DNA of 64,000 nucleotides, from positions 766,001 to 830,000 of the forward strand of contig CACJOM010000001.1 of the NCBI GenBank assembly GCA_902595065.1, given 5' to 3'. A program made the translations under genes and the position numbers. Shown here piece by piece: positions 37,392 to 46,617 of this stretch (position 1 is its first letter; each line of letters begins with the position of its first letter). Origin of the DNA: an uncultured SAR86 cluster bacterium (GTDB lineage Bacteria; Pseudomonadota; Gammaproteobacteria; Magnimaribacterales; D2472). The notes below the pieces were generated by a model. That model worked only from the letters and a program-made list of their open reading frames with translations. It was not told the origin of the DNA and ran no database searches.

Positions 37392-39200
37392 TTGTTTAAT
37401 AAAGTAATAGAGTTTTTTAGGGTACTAGGTGAGCTGAGATATTTAATCCCAGTCATGCGTTATAAATTTCCAGACCCTGAAGATCCAGGTTCATTAGCTC
37501 ATATGTTTCAAGCTACAACTGAGAAATTCTCTGAAAGACCTTTTTTGTATTTTGAAGATGAAATGTGGACATATGATCATACAAACAAAGCAGCCAATAG
37601 TTTGGCAAGGTACCTAGTTTCAACTGGTGTGAAACATGGAGATAGAGTGGTTTTATTCATGGAGAATCGCCCAAGTTTTCTCATTTCATTGCTGGCTTTA
37701 AATAAAATTGGTGCAATAGCTGTTCTAATTAATACTAGTTTAACGGGCGACCCATTGATCCATTGCATTAATTCTTCTGATGCAGTGAAATGCATAGTGG
37801 GTGCTGAACGAGCCAAACCTCTAGAGGATGTTTTAAATCAAATTAACATCAGAAAACAAGAAGACTTTTTATGGGCTGAGGATACTGATCAATACTCTTT
37901 ACCAGATTGGGCAATCGATCTAAAAGCTCAATTGGATCTTTCTGACGATGAGAATTTAGAGGAAACAAATGCAGTCAGGATAAAAGATGTCGCCTGCTAC
38001 ATATTTACCTCAGGAACCACGGGTGTTCCGAAGGCAGCGATTTGCCCTAATCAAAAACTGATGGCAGCTTCGGTGAACATTAAAATAGCTGGTTACAGAA
38101 TCAATGAAACAGATTGTATGCATAATAGCTTGCCTCTATATCATTCAACTGGCTTGATGTTAGGTATATGCGCTGTTATTCAAGCAGGGGCATCAACATT
38201 TATCAAAAGAAAATTTTCTGCTTCCTCTTTTTGGGATGAAGTACAAAAATATAATACAACTGCACTCGTATACATTGGCGAGCTTTGCAGATATTTAGCG
38301 AATACAGACCCTACTCCAGCTGAGCAAAATAACCCTCTCAAAGTCATGGTTGGAAACGGACTTAGACCAGATGTTTGGGATATTTTTAAGAATAGATTCG
38401 GAGTTAATAGAATTGTTGAAATTTATGGAGCAAGTGAGGGAAACGCTTTGTTTATGAACTTGCTCAATAAGGATAAAACCATCGGGATGACAAACGCCGA
38501 TGTTTCTCTTATTGAATATGACGTGGCTGAAGATGAAATTTTAAAAGGCGATGATGGTTTCTGTAAAAAAATCTTGACTCATGATCCAGGCCTATTGATT
38601 GTTAGGATCGGTCCGAACTCTGTTTTTAATGGATACACTGATGCGCAGGCAACTGAGAAGAAAATTCTAAGAGATGTTTTTGAAGCGGGAGACGCTTGGT
38701 TTAATACTGGAGATTTGATTAAGACGGTTGATGTGGGTTATGCGTTGGGTAAAACGCATTATCAATTTGTTGACAGAGTGGGCGATACCTTTAGATGGAA
38801 ATCAGAGAATGTTTCAACTAATGAGGTGGGTGAAATATTAAATGGTTACAAGGACGTCAATATGTCTAATGTCTATGGAGTGCAAATTCCTGGTTGTGAG
38901 GGCAGAGCTGGTATGGCAGCTTTCAGCCTTGAAGATCCAAACAGCTTTGATTGGCAAGCTTTTTCAGCATACGTTGATAACAGCCTTCCTAAGTACGCAC
39001 GCCCATTGTTTATAAGAATTATTCAAGAAATGGATACCACTGGAACTTTTAAGTTGAAGAAAAATGATTTAAGAAATGAAGCCTTTGATATTAGCAAAGT
39101 TACAGATCCCATTTACTGTCTTAAACCCAACTCGAGCAATTATGAGGCTTTGGATAATGAATGGTTGCAAACCATTAATTCTGAGCAAGCTGGTTATTAA
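37392..39200 (+). CDS. Fatty-acyl-CoA synthetase (FATP/very-long-chain type)
   Basis: This 602-residue AMP-forming enzyme activates a carboxylic acid with ATP and CoA. The P-loop-like IFTSGTTGVPKAAI, NSLPLYHSTGLMLG, EIYGASEGN and the hinge region WFNTGDLIKTVDVGY..FVDRVGDTFRWKSENVSTNEV are those of the FATP/FadD6 branch, which acts on very long or sterol-like acids. The start is TTG at 37392 after a GGGGAAGAGA tract. It is paired with the reductase at 39226, 25 nt on. The substrate is not fixed by sequence. Confidence 0.88.
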   Translation: MFNKVIEFFRVLGELRYLIPVMRYKFPDPEDPGSLAHMFQATTEKFSERPFLYFEDEMWTYDHTNKAANSLARYLVSTGVKHGDRVVLFMENRPSFLISLLALNKIGAIAVLINTSLTGDPLIHCINSSDAVKCIVGAERAKPLEDVLNQINIRKQEDFLWAEDTDQYSLPDWAIDLKAQLDLSDDENLEETNAVRIKDVACYIFTSGTTGVPKAAICPNQKLMAASVNIKIAGYRINETDCMHNSLPLYHSTGLMLGICAVIQAGASTFIKRKFSASSFWDEVQKYNTTALVYIGELCRYLANTDPTPAEQNNPLKVMVGNGLRPDVWDIFKNRFGVNRIVEIYGASEGNALFMNLLNKDKTIGMTNADVSLIEYDVAEDEILKGDDGFCKKILTHDPGLLIVRIGPNSVFNGYTDAQATEKKILRDVFEAGDAWFNTGDLIKTVDVGYALGKTHYQFVDRVGDTFRWKSENVSTNEVGEILNGYKDVNMSNVYGVQIPGCEGRAGMAAFSLEDPNSFDWQAFSAYVDNSLPKYARPLFIRIIQEMDTTGTFKLKKNDLRNEAFDISKVTDPIYCLKPNSSNYEALDNEWLQTINSEQAGY

Positions 39201-39225
39201 TTAAATAATTAAAAAGGAGAATCCC

Positions 39226-40395
39226 ATGAGTGATAAGAGTTTTGATGTTGTGATATACGGAGCAACGGGTTTTACCGGTAAGCTGGTTGTTGAATACATG
39301 CAGGAGAAGTACGGCAATGATGAGGATGTCTCTTGGGCTATAGCAGGCAGAAGTAAAGAGAAATTAATTGCGGTTAGCGAAGATCTAAAAGTAGGACCAA
39401 ATGTCCCTCATTTATTAGTTGATAGCAATGATACAGACAGTATTGTAAGCATGGTGCAACAAGCAAAATGCGTTTTAACAACCGTTGGGCCTTATCAATT
39501 GTACGGAGCAAATATTCTTCAACAATGTGTAATTCATGGCGTTGATTATGTTGATTTGTGTGGTGAGCCAGGTTGGATGCATGAAATGATCACCGAGCAT
39601 GCAGAGCAGGCAAAGGAAACTGGGGCAAGAATTGTTTTTTCTTGTGGTTTTGACAGCATACCTTTTGATTTAGGCGTCTACTTTTTACAAAAAGAAGTGA
39701 TAGCTCGGCATGGTCAGCCTGCATCTAATGTTAGGGGCAGGGTTAGAGCTATGAACGGTGAATTTTCTGGAGGAACTGCTGCCTCATTGGGAGCAACCAT
39801 GGCCTCGCTGAAAGAAAAACCAGAACTATTTGAGATTTTAGTCAATCCATTTGCATTATCTAACGGATTTACTGGGCCTGAGCAAGCTCAAGATTCAAAA
39901 CCTATTTATGATGATAAATTAGAAACTTGGGTGGCACCTTTTTTCATGGCCCCAATCAATACTAAAAATGTGCATCGATCAAATACCTTGATGGATCATT
40001 TGTATGGAGAAGATTTTTGTTATAACGAAATGTGGATTCAGGGACCAGGTGAAGAGGGCAAAGCTGCAGCAGAATTTGTTGGCAGCATGAATCCGTTGGC
40101 TGATGCGCCTGCTCCAGGTGAAGGTCCTTCGAAAGAATCTAGGGAGAACGGTAATTATGATGTACTTTTTTGTGCAGACTTAACTGATGGGTCCTCTTTG
40201 CATGCCTCTGTTTCGGGTGATATGGATCCTGGGTATGGCTCAACTTCTAAGATGATAGCTGAAAGCGCTCTTTGTTTGGTTAACGATTGTGCAGAGTTGG
40301 GAGGAGGAATCTATACTCCAGCCCCGGCAATGGGTGAAAAGTTGATCACAAGACTGCAAGCAAATGCTGGATTGTCATTTAAAATAGAAAATTAA
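39226..40395 (+). CDS. Saccharopine-dehydrogenase-like / trans-acting enoyl reductase family protein
   Basis: An N-terminal Rossmann fold (VVIYGATGFTGKLVVEYM, residues 9-26; AIAGRSKEKL) and the DLCGEPGW and FSCGFDSIPFDLGVYFLQ blocks match the family that includes mycobacterial trans-acting enoyl reductases and eukaryotic SCCPDH. It has 389 residues and an AAGGAG ribosome site. Pairing with an acyl-CoA synthetase and facing an acyl-CoA dehydrogenase suggests reduction of an unsaturated acyl intermediate. Its last 4 nt overlap the end of the convergent dehydrogenase gene. Confidence 0.82.
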   Translation: MSDKSFDVVIYGATGFTGKLVVEYMQEKYGNDEDVSWAIAGRSKEKLIAVSEDLKVGPNVPHLLVDSNDTDSIVSMVQQAKCVLTTVGPYQLYGANILQQCVIHGVDYVDLCGEPGWMHEMITEHAEQAKETGARIVFSCGFDSIPFDLGVYFLQKEVIARHGQPASNVRGRVRAMNGEFSGGTAASLGATMASLKEKPELFEILVNPFALSNGFTGPEQAQDSKPIYDDKLETWVAPFFMAPINTKNVHRSNTLMDHLYGEDFCYNEMWIQGPGEEGKAAAEFVGSMNPLADAPAPGEGPSKESRENGNYDVLFCADLTDGSSLHASVSGDMDPGYGSTSKMIAESALCLVNDCAELGGGIYTPAPAMGEKLITRLQANAGLSFKIEN

Positions 40396-41612
40396 TCCTT
40401 TTTAAACAATGATCTCATGGTAAGTTTTGCCAGTTGAGACATATGAACTTCATCCGGTCCATCTGCAATTCTACAAAATCTACTCGTAGTAAAAATATGT
40501 GCTAAAGGAGTGTCTTGACAAACACCCATTCCTCCAAAAATTTGCATGGCTCGACTTGAAACATCTTCACACATTTTTGGCGCAACAATCTTTAGCATGG
40601 AAATATAATCTCTTGCTGCATCAATGCCATGATTATCCATTTTTTCAGCCGCGGCCATAACCAAGAGTCGGCATTGTTCAATGTCACATCTACTTCTTGC
40701 GATCTCATGCTGCACGCTTGTTTTTTGACTTAAGGCTTCACCAAAAGCTACACGATTTTGTGCACGATCACACATCAACTCAAGGCTGCGTTGAGCCATA
40801 CCTACAAACATCATCGCATACTGAAAACGCCCAGGCCCTAATCGACCTTGCGCAATTTCAAATCCTCTACCTTCGCCAAGAATCAAATTTGTAACCGGAA
40901 CTCTAACATTTTTGAATACCACATCACCTTCGCCTCCAGGAGAGTGATTTTCGCCAAACACTCTTAATGATCTAACTATTTCTACACCTGGAGTATCAGT
41001 AGGCACCAAAATAGTTGAATGTTGCGTATGACGAGAGTTTCCTGGATTAGATTTACCCATAACTAACATGATTTTGCAGTGGGGATTGATAACATTAGTA
41101 GTCCACCACTTGCGCCCATTTAAAACATATTCATCGCCATCACGCTTTATTTCTAACTCCATATTAGTTGCATCAGAAGATGCTACGTCTGGCTCAGTCA
41201 TTGCATAGGCAGAACGGATTTTTCCGTCTAATAGAGGATCAAGCCATTCTTTCTGTTGCTCTGGGGTGCCGTATTTTGCCAACACCTCCATGTTACCTCT
41301 ATCTGGCGCATTACAATTAAATACTTGTTGCGCCCAGGCAGAGCGGGACATTGTTTCAAATAAAACAGCAATTTCAACGTTTGTTAAGCCAGGACTCCAA
41401 GGAGCATATTCTTTGGGTAAGAACAAGTTCCAAAGATCTTGTTTCTTGGCTTCATCTTTTAGTCCTTGATACCAATCAGGATATTTCCATAGGTTTTCTT
41501 GGTTGCTGGTAAATTCATCAAAGTCTTTCTCGCGAGGATAAATATGTTGTTCCATAAAAACCTCAAGTCTTTCATGGATTGCTTTTGCCTTATCGCTGAT
41601 TTGGTATGCCAT
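40392..41612 (-). CDS. Acyl-CoA dehydrogenase family protein
   Basis: This FAD enzyme of 406 residues probably introduces a double bond into an acyl-CoA thioester. AYAMTEPDVASSDATNMEL, GRKWWTTN, VFKNVRVPVTNLILGEGRGFEIAQGRLGPGR and MQIFGGMGVCQDTPLAHIFTTSRFCRIADGPDEVH are typical blocks; the pattern is nearest to ACAD10/11-like enzymes. It is the second gene of a leftward pair with tetR, 9 nt after it, with an AAGGAAA ribosome site. It is thus probably under TetR control like the divergent operon. Confidence 0.9.
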   Translation of the reverse strand: MAYQISDKAKAIHERLEVFMEQHIYPREKDFDEFTSNQENLWKYPDWYQGLKDEAKKQDLWNLFLPKEYAPWSPGLTNVEIAVLFETMSRSAWAQQVFNCNAPDRGNMEVLAKYGTPEQQKEWLDPLLDGKIRSAYAMTEPDVASSDATNMELEIKRDGDEYVLNGRKWWTTNVINPHCKIMLVMGKSNPGNSRHTQHSTILVPTDTPGVEIVRSLRVFGENHSPGGEGDVVFKNVRVPVTNLILGEGRGFEIAQGRLGPGRFQYAMMFVGMAQRSLELMCDRAQNRVAFGEALSQKTSVQHEIARSRCDIEQCRLLVMAAAEKMDNHGIDAARDYISMLKIVAPKMCEDVSSRAMQIFGGMGVCQDTPLAHIFTTSRFCRIADGPDEVHMSQLAKLTMRSLFKKD

Positions 41613-41621
41613 TTTTTCCTT

Positions 41622-42191
41622 TTATTTATTATCGTTTGCAATCAAGAGGCATTGCCTAAGCATTGCCTTTTTAATTTGATCCTTATTTAATTTTTGACCT
41701 CGAAGTCTTGTCCACATTGCAAAAGATAGACTGGCATGGAATAAATGCCTAGACTCATTATCAAAGCCTAAAACTTCGGGAAGAACTTCCTCGGTTTTAT
41801 CTTTTATACGATCTTGATACATTAAAAAATTTTCACGCAAAAATTCATACTTCCACATATTAGAAACAGTCATAAACATAATTAATTGATGTTTTTTATA
41901 GCCTGCATTCATGTGATTTGCGACGGATTGAAGTCGTGTCTCAAATGATGATGAGGGATCGTACTTAACATTAAAATCATAATCCTTGCTTAAGACTGCA
42001 TCTACAGACTTAAATAGATTTTCCATTTCATCAAATTGTCTAAAAACAGTTCTTATTCCAACCCCAGACTCATCAGCAACTTGTTGAGCGGTTGGCTCTA
42101 AATTTCCTGCTTTGAATAATTTAATGCAAGCATTTACGATAAGTTTTTGGCTATTGATGCTTCGTAGATTTCTTCCGTCTTGTTTTGCCAT
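41622..42191 (-). CDS. TetR-family transcriptional regulator
   Basis: The protein has 189 residues with an N-terminal helix-turn-helix (about residues 32-52: PTAQQVADESGVGIRTVFRQF) and a helical ligand-binding part. It is divergent from the 14-gene operon at 42248, and a long perfect inverted repeat spans both promoters. This fits a classic repressor that controls itself, the acyl-CoA dehydrogenase and the operon, and lets go when a pathway compound binds. The predicted leftward transcript leads the ATG by only about 5 nt. Confidence 0.9.
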   Translation of the reverse strand: MAKQDGRNLRSINSQKLIVNACIKLFKAGNLEPTAQQVADESGVGIRTVFRQFDEMENLFKSVDAVLSKDYDFNVKYDPSSSFETRLQSVANHMNAGYKKHQLIMFMTVSNMWKYEFLRENFLMYQDRIKDKTEEVLPEVLGFDNESRHLFHASLSFAMWTRLRGQKLNKDQIKKAMLRQCLLIANDNK

Positions 42192-42202
42192 AATTAATTT
42201 AA

Positions 42203-42241
42203 AATATATCTATTGACATAATTTATGTCAATAGATATTGT
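42203..42241. promoter_or_regulatory. TetR operator with overlapping divergent promoters
   Basis: Two 16-bp arms (42206-42221 and 42223-42238) are perfect inverted repeats around one base at 42222. Each arm holds a consensus TTGACA: rightward at 42213-42218 with -10 TATTGT at 42236-42241 (17-nt spacer), leftward at 42231-42226 with -10 TATATT at 42208-42203 (17-nt spacer). A protein bound to the repeat would block both promoters at once. The rightward -10 ends 7 nt before the ATG at 42248. Confidence 0.85.
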
Positions 42242-42247
42242 TATTAT

Positions 42248-43171
42248 ATGAATAGAGTAACTGAAATCTTAGGGGTTAAGTACCCAATAATTCAAGCACC
42301 AATGGGGTGGATTGCTAGAAGTCAGCTAGCTTCTGCTGTTTCAAATGCAGGAGGATTTGGCATCATCGAAACCTCTTCTGGAGAGACTGAAAATTGCAAA
42401 GCAGAGATTTTAGCTATGTCAAAACTCACAGATAAACCATTCGGTGTGAACCTGCCTTTAATGTTTTTGAGAGATGAGAGCATGATCGAATTGGTATTAG
42501 AGCAAGGTATAAAATTCGTTACTACTTCTGCAGGTGATCCAGGCAAATACATTCATATTCTTAAAGAGGCTGGTATCAAGGTTTTTCATGCAGTCCCAAG
42601 CGTAGCAGGTGCAATTAAGGCAGCTGATGCTGGTGTGGATGGCCTTGTGATAGAAGGCACAGAGGGTGGGGGCTTTAAAAGTCCAGAAGAAGTAGGTCTA
42701 ATTGTGCTTATTCAAGCAATAAGAAAACACACAGACTTGCCTATTGTTGCAGCGGGTGGAATTGTTGATGGAATCGGTATGGCTGCAGCGTTTGCAGCTG
42801 GAGCAGAAGGTATCCAGATGGGAACTAGGTTTGTATCCTCCAAAGAAAGTCCAGTGCATGACAACTTTAAAAACTCTATCATTGACTCAGATGAGCAAGG
42901 AACATGGATCCTCAATAAAAAATCAAAACCTTGCATTAGAGCCCTAAAAACAGAATTTACCGAAAAAATACATGAAGCTGGTGTCATGGAGATGACTGAC
43001 ATGATGAAAATTCAAGATCTCTACTTTGGAGGAGATATGAATGCAGCGCCAGCTCTGACTGGCCAGTCAGCAGGGTTGATTGATACAGTCAAACCAGTTG
43101 CTCAAATTATCGATGAAACCATCGACGAATTTAATGAGACATGCAAAAGGATGTCTGCACAGAAATTTTAA
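42248..43171 (+). CDS. Nitronate monooxygenase-like flavoprotein (catalytic His replaced)
   Basis: First gene of the long operon. The 307-residue TIM barrel follows the 2-nitropropane dioxygenase/FabK family: YPIIQAPMGWIA, NAGGFGII, VAAGGIVDG and GAEGIQMGTRFVSSKES bind FMN. The family's EGxEAGGHxG segment reads EGTEGGGFKSP here, with Phe143 in place of the usual histidine, so ordinary nitronate chemistry is doubtful. It has no ribosome site and a -10 box 7 nt before the ATG. A second, intact family member closes the operon. Confidence 0.8.
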   Translation: MNRVTEILGVKYPIIQAPMGWIARSQLASAVSNAGGFGIIETSSGETENCKAEILAMSKLTDKPFGVNLPLMFLRDESMIELVLEQGIKFVTTSAGDPGKYIHILKEAGIKVFHAVPSVAGAIKAADAGVDGLVIEGTEGGGFKSPEEVGLIVLIQAIRKHTDLPIVAAGGIVDGIGMAAAFAAGAEGIQMGTRFVSSKESPVHDNFKNSIIDSDEQGTWILNKKSKPCIRALKTEFTEKIHEAGVMEMTDMMKIQDLYFGGDMNAAPALTGQSAGLIDTVKPVAQIIDETIDEFNETCKRMSAQKF

Positions 43172-43173
43172 GA

Positions 43174-44214
43174 ATGAAAAGTTTGAACCCTATCCCTGTT
43201 ATTGGTGTACCCGCTTCACCCTATACAAGAAAGATGGTTGCCTTGCTTCGTTACAGAAGAATTCCATACATTGTAGAGTGGGGCGATGCGAGAGAATTAA
43301 TTAAAAAACATAATCTTGAGGCGCCAAAACCTGTTTTACTTCCTGTGATGATTTTTGAAGTTGATGGTGCACATAAAGCAATCACTGATTCCACTCCAAT
43401 CATTCACCATTTAGAGAATGAATTTCCTGATCGAGGAGTGATTCCTCACGACCCAAAACTTGCTTTTTTGAACTATGTTCTTGAAGATTTTGGGGATGAG
43501 TGGGTCACAAAATATATGTTTCATTACAGATGGCATTTCAAAGAAGATATAGATAAAGCAGGCACCGTTTTGCCGTTGTTGCATGATGTTAGTCTTGATG
43601 ATGAATCGCATAAAGCTTTTAAACAGGGTATTGCTGAATTACAGATAAGCCGACTTTGGGTTGTAGGTTCAAATGAAATAACTGCTCCAATCATTGAGTC
43701 AAGCTACAAGAGATTTCTGCAACAGCTTGAAGATTGCTTGTCAAAGAATGCATTTTTATTTGGCAGTCGTCCATCATCAGCCGATTATGCAATATTTGGT
43801 CAATTGTCAGCATTAATAGGCTTTGATCCTACATCTCGAACAATCGCTCATGAGATATCACCAAGAGTCATTGCATGGCAGGATCGTATGGAGGACATGA
43901 GTGGCATAGATCCTGCGGAAGACGATTGGTTGAGTTATGAGGTTGCCCAAGAGGATTTAGCGGACATCTTTCAAGAGGTCGGCAAAGTTTATTTGCCCGC
44001 ACTCTTAGCAAATGCAAAAGCTATCGCTGCTGAAGAGAAGACCTGGACCACTCAAATAGACGGTGCTCAATGGGAACAGCGCAGCTTCCCCTATCAAGCA
44101 AAATGTTTGCAATGGATTAATGATGAATTTAATGCATTAAATGATGATGATCAAAATCAAATCATGGCTTTTTTAAAGAAAACTGGTTGTGAGGATTTGA
44201 TTCTTGGGAGATAG
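43174..44214 (+). CDS. Glutathione S-transferase family protein, long form
   Basis: The N-terminal thioredoxin fold (residues 5-85) has the GST pattern PASPYTRKMVALLRYRRIPY and a TDSTPIIHHLE glutathione segment. The C-terminal helical part is longer than usual, giving 346 residues instead of about 220; SRPSSADYAIFGQLSAL is the standard C-domain motif and about 100 residues follow it. I took the ATG at 43174, two nt after the previous stop, over an in-frame ATG at 43141. It may conjugate or reduce a pathway intermediate with glutathione. Confidence 0.78.
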   Translation: MKSLNPIPVIGVPASPYTRKMVALLRYRRIPYIVEWGDARELIKKHNLEAPKPVLLPVMIFEVDGAHKAITDSTPIIHHLENEFPDRGVIPHDPKLAFLNYVLEDFGDEWVTKYMFHYRWHFKEDIDKAGTVLPLLHDVSLDDESHKAFKQGIAELQISRLWVVGSNEITAPIIESSYKRFLQQLEDCLSKNAFLFGSRPSSADYAIFGQLSALIGFDPTSRTIAHEISPRVIAWQDRMEDMSGIDPAEDDWLSYEVAQEDLADIFQEVGKVYLPALLANAKAIAAEEKTWTTQIDGAQWEQRSFPYQAKCLQWINDEFNALNDDDQNQIMAFLKKTGCEDLILGR

Positions 44215-44216
44215 GG

Positions 44217-45302
44217 ATGGAAGTATTAAGAACGCCTGATGAGAGGTTTAATGGTTTAAAGGAATATCCTTTTGAACCTCATTACACAAACATTAAAACT
44301 CATGATGGAACAACATTAAGAATTCATCATATCGATGAAGGGCCAAAGGATGGCCCAATTCTTCTAGCTATGCATGGTCAACCAGTTTGGAGTTATTTAT
44401 ATGCAAGAATGATTCCTTTTTTAGTTAATGCCGGTATTAGGGTAATAGCTCCAGACTTACCAGGGTATGGGAAATCAGATAAACCAGCATCTCGAGAGGA
44501 TTATAGCTTTCAAAACCAAGTAGATTGGATGGGTGAATGGTTGAAAGAAAATAATTTTTCAAATTTAACTTTTTTTGGTCAAGACTGGGGAGGTCTAATT
44601 GGTCTTCGAATGGTTGCACAAGATCCTGATAGGTTCATTAGAGTATCGATGGGAAATACTGGACTACCCTATAACCCAGATGTTCCTCAAGAAGTTATAG
44701 ATCAAGTCAAAGAGTTTAGAGCAAGCGATTTAAAACTTACGCCAATGAAGATGCAAAAACAGATTATACAAATGGATGGAAAAAACCTTTCAAAAGATTC
44801 ATCAACTGCTTTTCACCCAGCATTAAAATTTATGTATTGGCAGAAATTTTGTTGGGATACAACAAATCTTCCCGTTGGATTTGTGTGCTCTACTATGATG
44901 GAAAAAAGGTCTAAGCTATCAATGTTGATGCATCATACTTTTATCAGTTTGGACATTGAAAGATTTTATCCATTCACATCTGATCTGATAAAAGCCTATG
45001 AAGCACCATTTCCTGACTCCTCATACAAAATGGGCCCTCGAGCAATGCCCAGCCAGGTTCCAACTATTCCAGATCAATCTTTGGAGGCTCAGAAAAAGGC
45101 AAGGGAATTCTTTAAAACCTCAACCAAGCCGTTCTTAGCAGTTTTTGCTGGCGATGACCCGGTAACCAATGGTATTGAAAAGGATGTTCTTAAAATGGCC
45201 CCAAATGCTAAAAGCGCACCTCATATTGGAGGAGGGCATTTTTATCAATGGACAAGACCAAAAAAATTATCTGATATTCTAATATCTTTTATGAAGGAGT
45301 AA
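44217..45302 (+). CDS. Haloalkane dehalogenase-like alpha/beta hydrolase
   Basis: The 361-residue protein has a full alpha/beta-hydrolase triad: nucleophile Asp123 in FGQDWGG, acid Asp313 or Asp314 in FAGDDPVT and His341 in [14 protein letters not shown] with Trp beside the nucleophile, and [10 protein letters not shown], match haloalkane dehalogenases better than epoxide hydrolases (GHDWGG). Gln55 stands where dehalogenases have Glu or Asn. About 50 extra residues in the cap region (about 185-290) set it apart. It lies two nt after the long GST and two nt before the next GST. Confidence 0.75.
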   Translation: MEVLRTPDERFNGLKEYPFEPHYTNIKTHDGTTLRIHHIDEGPKDGPILLAMHGQPVWSYLYARMIPFLVNAGIRVIAPDLPGYGKSDKPASREDYSFQNQVDWMGEWLKENNFSNLTFFGQDWGGLIGLRMVAQDPDRFIRVSMGNTGLPYNPDVPQEVIDQVKEFRASDLKLTPMKMQKQIIQMDGKNLSKDSSTAFHPALKFMYWQKFCWDTTNLPVGFVCSTMMEKRSKLSMLMHHTFISLDIERFYPFTSDLIKAYEAPFPDSSYKMGPRAMPSQVPTIPDQSLEAQKKAREFFKTSTKPFLAVFAGDDPVTNGIEKDVLKMAPNAKSAPHIGGGHFYQWTRPKKLSDILISFMKE

Positions 45303-45304
45303 AC

Positions 45305-45988
45305 ATGATTGATTTTTATACTGCACCAACACCCAATGGGCATAAAGTGTCTTGTACCTTAGAGGCTATGGAACTCGAGTACGAGACTCATGTGGTGAAT
45401 TTAATGGAAAATGAACAAAAAAAACCTGAGTTTCTTGCAATAAGTCCAAATGGCAGAATCCCTGCAATTGTTGATAGAGACGCAGATAATCTGCCGATTT
45501 TTGAATCAGGCGCCATTATGATTTACCTCGCTGAAAAAACAGGAAAACTTATGCCAACTGATCTCAATGAAAGAGCCAAGGTGCTTGAGTGGCTCATGTT
45601 TCAAATGGGCGGCATTGGTCCAATGATGGGACAGGCCAATGTCTTTTTTAGGTATTTTCCAGAAAAAATTCAACCGGCCATCGATCGTTATCAAAATGAA
45701 GGAAGAAGACTTTTTGAGGTTTTAAATACTCATTTGGCTAAGCAAGATTGGCTGGCAAAAGATTACTCAATTGCAGATATTGCTAATTGGTGCTGGGTGA
45801 GGACCTATAAATGGTCAGGAATCTCAATTGAGGGCCTTAATCACTTAGAGCGATGGATGAAGTCTATGTATGACCAACCAGGAATGAGTGCAGGTCTTGA
45901 AGTCCCTATAAAAATGGAAAGTTTGTTAGATGATGATAAAAAAGCTAAAGAATTTGCAAAAAATGCAGAGAAAATGGTTAAAAAATAA
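45305..45988 (+). CDS. Glutathione S-transferase (YfcG-like)
   Basis: A GST of normal size (227 residues). The N-terminal fold begins [25 protein letters not shown], with [11 protein letters not shown] and [19 protein letters not shown] binding glutathione; [21 protein letters not shown] and [17 protein letters not shown] follow, as in YfcG/YghU-type Nu-class enzymes, which often act as disulfide reductases. A GGAG ribosome site precedes the ATG. It sits in the middle of the TetR-controlled operon. Confidence 0.88.
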   Translation: MIDFYTAPTPNGHKVSCTLEAMELEYETHVVNLMENEQKKPEFLAISPNGRIPAIVDRDADNLPIFESGAIMIYLAEKTGKLMPTDLNERAKVLEWLMFQMGGIGPMMGQANVFFRYFPEKIQPAIDRYQNEGRRLFEVLNTHLAKQDWLAKDYSIADIANWCWVRTYKWSGISIEGLNHLERWMKSMYDQPGMSAGLEVPIKMESLLDDDKKAKEFAKNAEKMVKK

Positions 45989-46000
45989 AGAGGATAAATT

Positions 46001-46615
46001 ATGTTAAAAGTTCATTTTGTTGCTGGCACCAGAGCAGGTCGAGTTGTTTGGCTGTTAGAAGAGTTGGGATTAGAGTATGAAGTAAATATTATGCCCTTTA
46101 CTAAAGAGGGGCTTAAATCTCCAGAACATAGATCAAGGCATGCATTAGGCAGAGTACCGGTATTAGAAGATGGGGATATTTCAATTTTTGAATCAGGTGC
46201 CATCATTGATTATGTTCTTGAGAGACATAAGAATGGAGGATTAAAGCCTAGTTCAGATTCTTCTGAATTTCCGTTTTATCTCCAGTGGTACCATTATTGC
46301 GAGGGGATGGTCATGCCTCCAATGAATCAAATAGTTGTCCAGACTATTTTATTGCCACCAGATCGAAGAGACGAGACAGTTTTAAATCAAGCAAAAAATC
46401 TTCTGACAAAATCTTTAGCTCCAGTGAATGAAAATCTTGCTGATAAAGATTATCTGATTGGAGATTTCTCAGCCGCAGATCTTATGCTTGGACATTCATG
46501 TTTTATGGCCAATAGACTCGGATGTGTAAGTGAGGAAATGCAAAATATCAAGGACTATGTTGCAAGAATTAATGCAAGACCTGCCTTTCAAAAAGCTATT
46601 ACGATGGGGGAATAA
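46001..46615 (+). CDS. Glutathione S-transferase
   Basis: A third GST (204 residues) in the operon. AGTRAGRVVWLLEELGLEYEV and GRVPVLEDGDISIFESGAIIDYVLER form the glutathione-binding half; YLIGDFSAADLMLGHSCFMA is the C-domain motif. It is 12 nt after the previous GST, with an AGAGGA ribosome site, but the two differ clearly, so this is not a fresh duplication. The substrate is unknown. Confidence 0.87.
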   Translation: MLKVHFVAGTRAGRVVWLLEELGLEYEVNIMPFTKEGLKSPEHRSRHALGRVPVLEDGDISIFESGAIIDYVLERHKNGGLKPSSDSSEFPFYLQWYHYCEGMVMPPMNQIVVQTILLPPDRRDETVLNQAKNLLTKSLAPVNENLADKDYLIGDFSAADLMLGHSCFMANRLGCVSEEMQNIKDYVARINARPAFQKAITMGE

Positions 46616-46617
46616 TT

